From contig NZ_SDWW01000008.1 in the NCBI RefSeq assembly GCF_004168625.1, positions 1-64,000 on the forward strand: a stretch of 64,000 bases of DNA, in the 5' to 3' direction. Both the position numbers and the translations under genes were made by a program. This document shows, piece after piece, positions 57,736 to 64,000 of the stretch. Each line of letters begins with the position of its first letter. Positions within the stretch are counted from its first letter, which is position 1. Under the pieces are notes generated by a model. The model was not told where the DNA came from. It did not search any database and worked only from the letters and a program-made list of their open reading frames with translations. The DNA is from Pengzhenrongella frigida. Lineage in GTDB: Bacteria; Actinomycetota; Actinomycetes; Actinomycetales; Cellulomonadaceae.

Positions 57736-59246
57736 TCCGCCATCCTCTCGAGAATGGTATTCACGGTGATGTCTTCCGCCTCGAGGGTGTGGACCAGATG
57801 ACCCTGGCGGATGACGAGCACCCGGTGGCAGCTCGCGACGAGCTCGGGCGCATCGTCGGAGATGACGATGATCGACATGCCACCGGCGGCCTCGCCGCGC
57901 AGGATGTCGAGGATCTCCTCCTTCGAGCCCACATCGACGCCGACGGTCGGCCCGTTGAGCATCAAGATCTTCGGCTTGTTCGCGAGCCATTTCGCGAGCA
58001 CCACGCGCTGCGCGTTGCCGCCCGACAACGATCGGACGGGCGCACTGACGTTCGGTGCCTTGATGTGGAGGCGATCGAACAGCCGCTGGATGGTCGCGCG
58101 GACCTTGCCCGTGTCGAGACCGCCCCAGCGTGTGCGGTGGCTGTCGAGCGACCCGGCGATCATGTTGTCCGCGATCGACTTCTCCATGAACAACCCCTGT
58201 GACAGCCGATCCTCGGGCACATAGCCGATGCCGGCCGCGATGGCGTTGTCGATAGATCGCAGGCTCACCACCTCGCCGTCGACGCGAACGGTCCCCTGCT
58301 CCGCCGGTGATGCGCCGAACAGCGACTCCGCGATCTCGGTCCGACCGGAGCCGAGCAGACCGGTGAGCCCGAGGATCTCGCCGCGCCGCAGGGCGAAGCT
58401 GATGTCCGTGTAGGCGCCTCGCAGCCCGAGCGCCTCGACGTCGAGCACGATCGGAGTGTCCGCAGCGAGCGTGCTCACGACGCGAGCGTCGTTGATGTCT
58501 CTGCCCGTCATGTGCTTGGCGATCGAGCGTCGATCGAACTCCGACGACGGGCTGGTGATGACGTGCTTCCCGGAACGCAGGATCGTCACCCGCTGCGACA
58601 CCGCGAGGACCTCGTCGAGCTTGTGCGAGACGAACATCAGGGCCACGCCTCGACCCCGCAGCGTCTCCACGAGTGCGAACAGCCGCTCCACCTCGGTGTG
58701 GGTCAGTGCCGTGGTGGGTTCATCCATGACGATGATGCGCGCGTCGTGGACCAACGCTCGGCAGATAGCCGTCAGCTGCTTGTCGGCGACGGAGAGGTTC
58801 ACGACGTCGGCGTCGAGGTCGAGGGTCAGGCCGAGCTCATCCACGATCGCTTTCGCGGACGGGCGGGAGACCCGTCTGGAGTAGATGCGCTTGCGCTCCG
58901 CGACGGCGGCGGTGAGCACGATGTTCTCGGCCACGCTGAGGTTGGGAAAGAGCGAGAAGTCCTGGTAGATGACCTGGATGCCGCTCTTGATCGCGGCCGA
59001 AGGATTCATCGCGGTGTGGGCGATCCCGTCGATGATGATCTCGCCCGAGTCAGGCTTCTCGGCGCCGGAGATGATCTTGATGAGGGTCGACTTGCCGCAG
59101 CCGTTCTCGCCTGCCAGGCAGTGGACCTCACCGGCGACGAGGTCCAGCGAGACACCGCTGAGAGCAGTCACGCCACCGTAGGTCTTGACGATGTCGCGGA
59201 CCTGAAGCACCGGAGCCTGCGCGTACGTGGAAGTGGGTGATGTCAT
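57732..59246 (-). CDS. CUT2-type sugar ABC importer ATPase (RbsA/MglA-like, two domains)
   Basis: 504 residues, tandem ATPase domains. Domain 1: Walker A GENGCGKST (46-54), signature-like LSVADKQLTAICRAL, Walker B RIIVMDEPTTAL. Domain 2: degenerate Walker A GLLGSGRTE, intact signature LSGGNAQRVVLAKWL, and Walker B lacking Glu (ILMLNGPTVGVD, Asn-Gly in place of Asp-Glu-Pro-type), as commonly seen with one catalytic and one degenerate site. Co-translated with the first permease. Powers uptake of the module's substrate. Confidence 0.93.
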   Translation of the reverse strand: MTSPTSTYAQAPVLQVRDIVKTYGGVTALSGVSLDLVAGEVHCLAGENGCGKSTLIKIISGAEKPDSGEIIIDGIAHTAMNPSAAIKSGIQVIYQDFSLFPNLSVAENIVLTAAVAERKRIYSRRVSRPSAKAIVDELGLTLDLDADVVNLSVADKQLTAICRALVHDARIIVMDEPTTALTHTEVERLFALVETLRGRGVALMFVSHKLDEVLAVSQRVTILRSGKHVITSPSSEFDRRSIAKHMTGRDINDARVVSTLAADTPIVLDVEALGLRGAYTDISFALRRGEILGLTGLLGSGRTEIAESLFGASPAEQGTVRVDGEVVSLRSIDNAIAAGIGYVPEDRLSQGLFMEKSIADNMIAGSLDSHRTRWGGLDTGKVRATIQRLFDRLHIKAPNVSAPVRSLSGGNAQRVVLAKWLANKPKILMLNGPTVGVDVGSKEEILDILRGEAAGGMSIIVISDDAPELVASCHRVLVIRQGHLVHTLEAEDITVNTILERMAE

Positions 59247-59329
59247 GGCCGATACTTTCCGGCACCGACCGCGGGGCAGGCGGGCAAAGGGCCGCCTGCC
59301 CCGGGGTGGTGCCTAGGACGGGTGAGGAC

Positions 59330-60373
59330 TCAGAAGTCGTACTTGGCGGCTTCGGCAGCGTCAGCCGCCACCGATGCCTCGCCCACGAAGACGTTGTCGT
59401 AGCCGTCCAGCTTGTGCAGGGCGTTGTATCCCTCGATGCCGAGGTCCGTGCCCTCTTCGATGACGCCGCCCTGGGCGAGAATCATCGCGATCTGGAGCTG
59501 GGCCTCGCCTGCGAGGGCCGGGTCCCAGAAGAAGATCTTGTCGATCGAGCCGTCCGCGAGGTACTTGGACGCGACCGACGGAATCGAGGTACCCATCACG
59601 CAGACCGAGTCCTCCAAGCCGGCCTCCTGGACCGCGCGAGCGATGCCGGGAACGTCGTTACCCGCAGAGCCCTGGAACCCCGCGATGTCGGGGTACTTGG
59701 CAAGAATCTCCTTGGCCTTCTCGTACGCGGCGTTCTCGTTGTCGGTGCTCTCGATCGGGTCCTCGACCCGAGTCATCTCCGGGAAGTTGGCAACCTGGTT
59801 GTCGTACGCGGCTCCGACCCACTCCATGTGGGTCTTGGCCGTGAGGCCTCCGACGAACTGGACGTACTTACCGGTCTCCCCCATGCACTCGCCGAGGTTG
59901 TCCATGATCTCGGAGCCGTAGGCCTCGTTGTCGAAAGCCTCGATGTCGATGTCGACGTTCTCGATGCCGGTGGCCTCGTGAGCGACGACGATGATGCCCT
60001 GGGCGCGAGCCTTCGAGAGCACGCTCGAGAGCGCCTCGGGCGAGTTCGGGACCACCGTGATGGCGGTGGGATTCTGCGGAATCAGGTCCTGGATGATCTG
60101 GATCTGCTTCTCCGGGCTGACGTCGTCCCCACCCTCGGGACGCGCATCGACGCCCGTGCGAGCTGCGAAGTCCCCGACACCGACCTCCATGCGATCGAAC
60201 CACGCGATGCCCCGGAGCTTGACCACGGTCACCATGGTCATGTCCGCCGGCGCGAGCGTCTCGTCGCTCTTGCTGGTCGAATCCGTGGTTGAGGCCCCGA
60301 CCGAGCTGCAACCGGCAACCAGCGCCGCTGTTGCCGCGAGCGTCACGAGAGATACAACTCTCTTGTGCTTCAT
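59330..60373 (-). CDS. CUT2-type sugar-binding lipoprotein (RhaS/LsrB-like)
   Basis: 347 residues. Lipobox VAGC with Cys22. Mature part has the type-I sugar-binding fold: VVKLRGIAWFDRMEVGVGDFAARTG, IIQDLIPQNPTAITVVPNSPEAL, GIIVVAHEATG and YVQFVGGLTAKTH. The first strand KLRGIAWFDRM resembles LsrB/RhaS proteins. AAGGAG lies 6 bases upstream of ATG. First gene of the minus-strand operon, divergent from the DeoR regulator. Confidence 0.93.
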   Translation of the reverse strand: MKHKRVVSLVTLAATAALVAGCSSVGASTTDSTSKSDETLAPADMTMVTVVKLRGIAWFDRMEVGVGDFAARTGVDARPEGGDDVSPEKQIQIIQDLIPQNPTAITVVPNSPEALSSVLSKARAQGIIVVAHEATGIENVDIDIEAFDNEAYGSEIMDNLGECMGETGKYVQFVGGLTAKTHMEWVGAAYDNQVANFPEMTRVEDPIESTDNENAAYEKAKEILAKYPDIAGFQGSAGNDVPGIARAVQEAGLEDSVCVMGTSIPSVASKYLADGSIDKIFFWDPALAGEAQLQIAMILAQGGVIEEGTDLGIEGYNALHKLDGYDNVFVGEASVAADAAEAAKYDF

Positions 60374-60515
60374 TCGTCACTCCTTTGTGATCGCCCGCGG
60401 TGCGCTTCTGTGCCCACCCGACGGACTGCTTCCCCGACGTGCATGACAGTAGACCGCCAGATGCGCAAATGTCGAGCGATTCGCGCAGGGAGTTGCACGG
60501 CTTGCGGCAGAACTC

Positions 60516-60531
60516 TGCACGATAACGTGCA
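60516..60531. promoter_or_regulatory. candidate operator of the DeoR regulator
   Basis: TGCACG-ATAA-CGTGCA, perfect 6-base arms, in the 204-base gap between the lipoprotein gene and the deoR-type gene. A half-site TGCACG recurs 22 bases upstream (60494-60499). Just downstream, TACAGT (60543-60548) could be the -10 of the regulator promoter. Confidence 0.6.
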
Positions 60532-60577
60532 ATACTCGCTGCTACAGTGACCAACGAGATGACAGAGAGGTCAGCCC

Positions 60578-61366
60578 ATGTCACGCCGCGCGGACATCAT
60601 CACGATGCTTCAAGATCGTGGCTTCCAGAGTGTCAACGACCTCGCAAGCAACTTCGGCGTCGACTCCTCGACGATCCGGCGAGACCTCGACAAGCTCGAG
60701 GCACAGGGGCTCGTTGAACGGACCCACGGCGGGGTGATCCTCGCCCACGGCGGCACGCTCCCAGCCACGCAGCCCGAAACGCTCCACGCAGCCGAGAAGG
60801 AAGCCATCGGCGCCGCGATGGCCGAGCGCGTGCTCGACGGTCAGACGATCTTCGTCGACAGCGGCGCGACGACACTCGAGGTCGCCCGGCACCTCAACCA
60901 CGCACGCCTGACCGTCGTCACGAACGATCTACGGATCGGGCTCGAGATCTCGAGCAAGCCGTCGATGCATCTGGTCTTCATCGGGGGCGAGCTCCTCGCC
61001 GGGAGCTACGCAATGTGGGGCCCGATCTCTATCCAACAGATCGAGAACCTCCGGGTGAACGTCGCGATCTTCGGCGCCGACACCGTCATGGAGGATGGCA
61101 TCTACTCGACATCGAGCTATGAGATCGAGCTCAAACGCAAGATGCGTTCCATCGCGAGCGAGGCCTTCTTCGTCGCCGACAGCTCCAAGTTCGGTCGAGA
61201 GGCCCTGTTCAAGGTCTTCGGCTTCGAGGACTTCACCGCCGGCATCAGCGACGCGACGCTCGACCCGATTCGCGCCGCGAGCTTCCCAGTGCCCGTGATC
61301 CGCGCAGCGGTCCGGTCCCCGAAGGTCGGTGCCCGCCCTGGAGCGTTGGCGACCGCGCTCCGCTGA
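60578..61366 (+). CDS. DeoR-family sugar regulator
   Basis: 262 residues. DeoR winged HTH at 4-57 ([49 protein letters not shown]). The C-terminal sugar-phosphate (isomerase-like) sensor domain shows [27 protein letters not shown] and [21 protein letters not shown] lies before the start. Divergent from the CUT2 importer; it probably represses it until a phosphorylated product such as that made by DhaKL accumulates. Confidence 0.93.
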   Translation: MSRRADIITMLQDRGFQSVNDLASNFGVDSSTIRRDLDKLEAQGLVERTHGGVILAHGGTLPATQPETLHAAEKEAIGAAMAERVLDGQTIFVDSGATTLEVARHLNHARLTVVTNDLRIGLEISSKPSMHLVFIGGELLAGSYAMWGPISIQQIENLRVNVAIFGADTVMEDGIYSTSSYEIELKRKMRSIASEAFFVADSSKFGREALFKVFGFEDFTAGISDATLDPIRAASFPVPVIRAAVRSPKVGARPGALATALR

Positions 61367-61490
61367 TTCGTAGCAACCGATCGGATGCGCTCCGGCACGA
61401 ACGGCCGGACGATCGCGATGTTCAGCGGGGAGTTGGGCGTCGCGCATGGCGGCCGCGATCACGATCCGCGAACACGCGTAGGCGAGGGCG
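61367..61490. other. unassigned stretch before the glpF remnant
   Basis: No supported gene. Reading frames on either strand are short, lack ribosome-binding sites and show no family motif. The break between this sequence and the glpF-like tail at 61491 is abrupt, as expected at a recombination joint. Confidence 0.5.
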
Positions 61491-61638
61491 GCGTGACCTC
61501 GGGCCGCGCGTCGCGCACTTCTTGCTCCCGATCAAGGGAAAGGGCTCCAGCGACTGGGCCTACAGCTGGGTCCCGGTCGTCGGACCGCTCGTCGGCGGCA
61601 CGCTCGGCGGACTGGTTGGCGCCTGGTACATCGCCTGA
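61491..61638 (+). pseudogene. 3'-terminal remnant of a second glpF
   Basis: These 148 bases align without gaps to 52760-52907, the end of intact glpF, with about 10 mismatches (roughly 93% identity). Translated in the glpF frame, they give [18 protein letters not shown]...[18 protein letters not shown] and the same stop codon. Only three residues differ (I/V, V/T, L/V), so most changes are silent: the copy diverged under selection before its 5' part was lost. No start codon or upstream glpF sequence is present. With the intact gene it forms direct repeats around the Dha/CUT2 module. Confidence 0.93.
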
Positions 61639-61651
61639 GCGCTGAACCTCC

Positions 61652-61685
61652 GGTGCCCGGCGGCCGAGGGCGGCCGTCGGGCACC
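61652..61685. terminator. terminator after the glpF remnant
   Basis: GGTGCCCG (61652-61659) pairs with CGGGCACC (61678-61685), extended inward by GGCC/GGCC to a 14-bp stem with one wobble. It is like the terminator after intact glpF in position but not in sequence. It could also serve the convergent beta-helix gene, whose stop is at 61753. Confidence 0.7.
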
Positions 61686-61752
61686 AGTCGAATCGCACCA
61701 CGCAGGTCCCCCGTTCGCGAGCCCCCTTCCGCCGGCGAGCTCCGGGGGGACG

Positions 61753-63708
61753 TTACGGCCGGACGACGTCCGCGTCACCGGAGATCCGGACGTCCTCGCC
61801 GTTCCCGCGGACGGTGTTGTCGATGAGGCGGACGCGTTCACCTGCGTCGATGCGCAGGCCGCCGGAGTTGCCGGCAACGACGTTGCGCTCGAGGAGAACG
61901 TCGGTCGGCACGCCGGAGGCATGCCCCTCGTCTCCCTCGTCGAACAGCAGATGAATGCCCCAGAAGCCGTCCGCCCGGTTTCCGCTGATGACGTTGTTGC
62001 GCACGACCGTCCCCGGCGCGTTCCGTAGCTCAATGCCGGCCCGCGCCGGTGCGGCCTGGCTACCGGTGATGACGTTGCGCTCGATCAGGGTGTCGGGCGT
62101 CCCGAGCATGACGATGATCCCCTCGCGGTTGCCGCTCAGGACGTTGTCGTGCAGCCAGTTGCCCGGGCCGGCGGCGTCGTGCTGGGTCGCCGATCCCCCC
62201 GTGTTGCCCAGGGCGATCCCGGCCGCCTGGCCCCCCGTGACGGCGTTGGAGCGAATCTCGTTGAGGTACTCGTCCTCACCGTGCAGGTCGATCGCATCGA
62301 GGACGACGCCGGTGATCGAGTTCCCGCTGACGAGGTTGTTGTGCGTGAAGTACTGGAGCAGGATCGCGTGCCTCAGGTGCGTCCCGTCGAATGTGTTGCC
62401 GACGACGGCGTTGTGACGGGAGTCGTCCTCGTAGGCGAAGCGGTCCTGGCCGGGCGCGCCCTGGATCGCTATCCCGTAGCCCGAGCCTCCGCCGCCGACA
62501 CTCGTGGCGTCGCGAAAGTGGCTGTCGCGGACGACGACCTCCCGGCTCTTCTCGATGCGCACGCCGATGCGCTGGAACCGCTCGACGGTCACGCCCTGGA
62601 CCAGGACGCGCTCACTGGACCGGGCACCCAGGTGTGCGAGGTAGATGCCGTAGGCCGGACCGCCGCCGGCGTCGTCGTCCCGCGAGTCGGTGCTGAACGG
62701 ACCGTCGTAGGTCGACGAGACGGTGAGGTTCGCAACGACCACGTCGCGGATGCCGTAGCCGCGCAGGACCTTCCCGGAGCTGGTCTGCGGCGTCAGCGAG
62801 GAGCGCAGGATCGTGACCGCCGCGCCCGCTCCGCGTAGGTGCACCCCGCTCCGCAGGGCGATGTTGGTCGAGGAGTCGGCCGCCTCCGTCGTCATCAGGT
62901 CGAAGGTGCCGGCGGGCAGCACGACCTCGTCCCCCGGCTCCGCCGCCGCGATCGCCGCCCGCAGTGCGGCGGCGTCGTCCCCGGTCGACGGTGCCGGGTC
63001 CGCGCCGAAGTCGAGGACGTCGATGCTGCGACCGGTCATCGCGGCCGGGTCCGTGATCACGAACTGGTCGCCGTCGGGCCCGACCAGCCCGGGCTCGGTC
63101 CAGGCGACGGCATCCGGCGACGGTGCAGGCAGCAGGGCCGAAAGGTCGTCGACCACGGCCCCGCCGGGATGCGCAGGGTAGGCGCGCACCTCGGTGAGGC
63201 TGTTCCAGCCGGACAGCGTGTTCCCGTGCCCGATGTATCGAATGAAACGCGCGTGGAGCCCGACGGCGACGGCTACCCCCAGCTCGACAGGCTCGAAGTT
63301 GAGGGTGGTTCCCGAGCTCACGCCGCCCTCGACGGCGACCGTCCACGACTCGCCGTCGAGGGAGGTCTCGACGTCGAACAGGGAGGGACGCCGATCGCCC
63401 TGGTGCCACGCGATCCCGAGGTAGCCCACCGGCTGTGCGCTCCCCAGATCGAGCTCGAGCCACGGGGGTGGGGCGGGGGCCTCGGTGAGTGCAGACCATC
63501 GTGTGCTGGGATCGCCGTCGACCGCGTTCTCGGGCACGTTGCCGTCGCTGCCCGAGGCGGTCACGGAGCTCACGATCAGGTGGTCGGGCGCCTGGGGAAG
63601 CCCTGCGGGAGCGGCCTGCGCGGCGACGTCGCCGCCCGCCCCCGGAATGGTCGCCGCGAGCACGACTACCGCGAACCAGCGCAGTGCAACGATTCGATGG
63701 GGTTTCAT
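61753..63708 (-). CDS. secreted F5/8-type C domain plus parallel beta-helix protein
   Basis: 651 residues from ATG 63708, chosen because it gives a clean signal peptide (1-33, cleavage near AQAA). Residues about 45-185 form a discoidin/CBM32-like domain (ENAVDGDPSTRWSA, PPPWLELDLGSAQPVGYLGIAW, FIRYIGHG). Residues 225-650 are a right-handed beta-helix of pectate-lyase superfamily type (LDFGADPAPSTGDDAAALRAAI, then repeated N-x-I/V-x-G-N turns). Such proteins are lyases, epimerases or glycan-binding proteins for uronic-acid polymers; catalytic residues cannot be fixed by eye. It could be the extracellular enzyme that the uronate locus lacks, though it lies about 10 kb away. Confidence 0.85.
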   Translation of the reverse strand: MKPHRIVALRWFAVVVLAATIPGAGGDVAAQAAPAGLPQAPDHLIVSSVTASGSDGNVPENAVDGDPSTRWSALTEAPAPPPWLELDLGSAQPVGYLGIAWHQGDRRPSLFDVETSLDGESWTVAVEGGVSSGTTLNFEPVELGVAVAVGLHARFIRYIGHGNTLSGWNSLTEVRAYPAHPGGAVVDDLSALLPAPSPDAVAWTEPGLVGPDGDQFVITDPAAMTGRSIDVLDFGADPAPSTGDDAAALRAAIAAAEPGDEVVLPAGTFDLMTTEAADSSTNIALRSGVHLRGAGAAVTILRSSLTPQTSSGKVLRGYGIRDVVVANLTVSSTYDGPFSTDSRDDDAGGGPAYGIYLAHLGARSSERVLVQGVTVERFQRIGVRIEKSREVVVRDSHFRDATSVGGGGSGYGIAIQGAPGQDRFAYEDDSRHNAVVGNTFDGTHLRHAILLQYFTHNNLVSGNSITGVVLDAIDLHGEDEYLNEIRSNAVTGGQAAGIALGNTGGSATQHDAAGPGNWLHDNVLSGNREGIIVMLGTPDTLIERNVITGSQAAPARAGIELRNAPGTVVRNNVISGNRADGFWGIHLLFDEGDEGHASGVPTDVLLERNVVAGNSGGLRIDAGERVRLIDNTVRGNGEDVRISGDADVVRP

Positions 63709-63956
63709 GACGTGACCATAGAAGGGGTCCGCGGCCGCCGTCAAGGGGCAGCATTGCCATCGCGATTCCGAACGTGGATGGACATCTTCGCAGGTCAGAG
63801 GCGCTACGAGAGGGCGCCAGTGCTCTCAAGGCGGCTGCAAGCGGCGAGGAACTCTGTGGTGCATCGTTACATCAAATCGCCCACTTGACCGGGACAGGCG
63901 AGGTCGTCGGGGCAGGGTTCAACCTCACCCCTGCGGCCGCGGGCTGCCGCGACGAC
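63709..63956. other. intergenic region upstream of the beta-helix gene
   Basis: No gene. It contains a weak inverted repeat GCAGGG/CCCTGC (63912-63917 with 63929-63934), which could be a terminator for the regulator gene entering from the right edge. The leader of the beta-helix gene shows no clear ribosome-binding site and no convincing promoter pair. Confidence 0.5.
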
Positions 63957-64000
63957 CTAGCGAGAAGGCGGCTTGGCCGTCGAGTCGCGGACGACGAGCT
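63957..64000 (-). CDS. C-terminal end of a LacI-family regulator (partial)
   Basis: Only the last 14 codons are inside the window: LVVRDSTAKPPSR then TAG (complement of 63957-63959). The L-V-V-R-D-S-T pattern is the usual C-terminal strand of LacI-type regulators (compare LSVRDSSA at the end of the hybrid regulator at 50847). It lies directly upstream of, and on the same strand as, the beta-helix gene, so it may regulate it. The short length keeps confidence modest. Confidence 0.6.
   Translation of the reverse strand, partial: LVVRDSTAKPPSR

Noticed and set aside
52760-61638. Direct repeats considered as att sites of an integrative element
   Set aside because: No integrase, recombinase or tRNA gene is in the interval, and the repeats are about 93% identical and lie in coding sequence; homologous recombination or paralog decay fits better than site-specific integration.

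Overview
The window is chromosomal DNA of a high-GC actinobacterium. Codons are almost uniformly G/C-ended, many starts are GTG, and genes in operons often overlap by 4 bases (ATGA or GTGA). The mix of carbohydrate ABC importers, glycoside hydrolases and LacI/DeoR/GntR regulators suits a polysaccharide-degrading soil genus of the Micrococcales (Cellulomonas-like). That placement is inferred from style and content; no rRNA or marker gene is present. I found no tRNA, rRNA, CRISPR array or transposase.

Layout. (1) 0.4-10.8 kb: an amino-sugar operon on the minus strand. It encodes a solute-binding lipoprotein, two permeases, a BadF-type N-acetylhexosamine kinase, NanE epimerase, two SIS-domain sugar-phosphate proteins and two tandem paralogous secreted proteins. 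A divergent DasR-like GntR regulator lies upstream, and a dre-like palindrome (AAGGTCTAGACCTT) sits in the operon leader. (2) 10.8-15.1 kb: housekeeping-type genes (acyltransferase-like protein, alpha/beta hydrolase, hot-dog thioesterase) and a MarR/drug-efflux pair with two matched MarR-type operators. (3) 15.1-25.2 kb: an unusual hydrolase island. It holds three S8 peptidases with full catalytic triads but no visible signal peptide, one of them fused to seven near-identical 56-residue DxDxDG repeats. It also holds an alpha/beta hydrolase, a multi-pass membrane protein, a small unknown protein and a ComEC-like MBL-fold hydrolase. (4) 25.2-29.6 kb: an ArsR regulator with two cation-diffusion-facilitator genes, then a NatAB-like ABC exporter with a probably leaderless, doubly operated promoter. 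(5) 29.6-37.6 kb: a Wadjet/MksBEF-type condensin operon, jetABC without jetD, between two NUDIX genes, followed by a CapA-like protein.

(6) 37.6-52.0 kb: a uronate-polysaccharide utilisation locus. A minus-strand run of eight genes encodes a DUF2264 protein, solute-binding lipoprotein, two permeases, a DUF624 membrane protein, GH88 unsaturated glucuronyl hydrolase, a hexapeptide-acyltransferase/helical-domain fusion and a GH42 beta-galactosidase. A divergent heparinase II/III-like lyase and a DeoR-HTH/LacI-sensor regulator complete it. None of the hydrolases or lyases has a visible signal peptide, so imported oligosaccharides are probably degraded in the cytoplasm. (7) 52.2-61.6 kb: glpF, then an RbsABC-type importer with DhaK, DhaL, a hydroxyisobutyrate-dehydrogenase-like enzyme and a DeoR regulator. 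This module ends in a second, 5'-truncated glpF tail, so it is bracketed by 148-bp direct repeats. (8) 61.7-64.0 kb: a secreted F5/8-domain plus parallel beta-helix protein and the last codons of a LacI-type regulator.

Regions 1, 6 and 7 follow one plan: a local regulator, an operator in the divergent gap, an importer lipoprotein, then intracellular catabolic enzymes. In both extracellular-oligosaccharide importers a strong hairpin separates the binding-protein gene from the permease genes.
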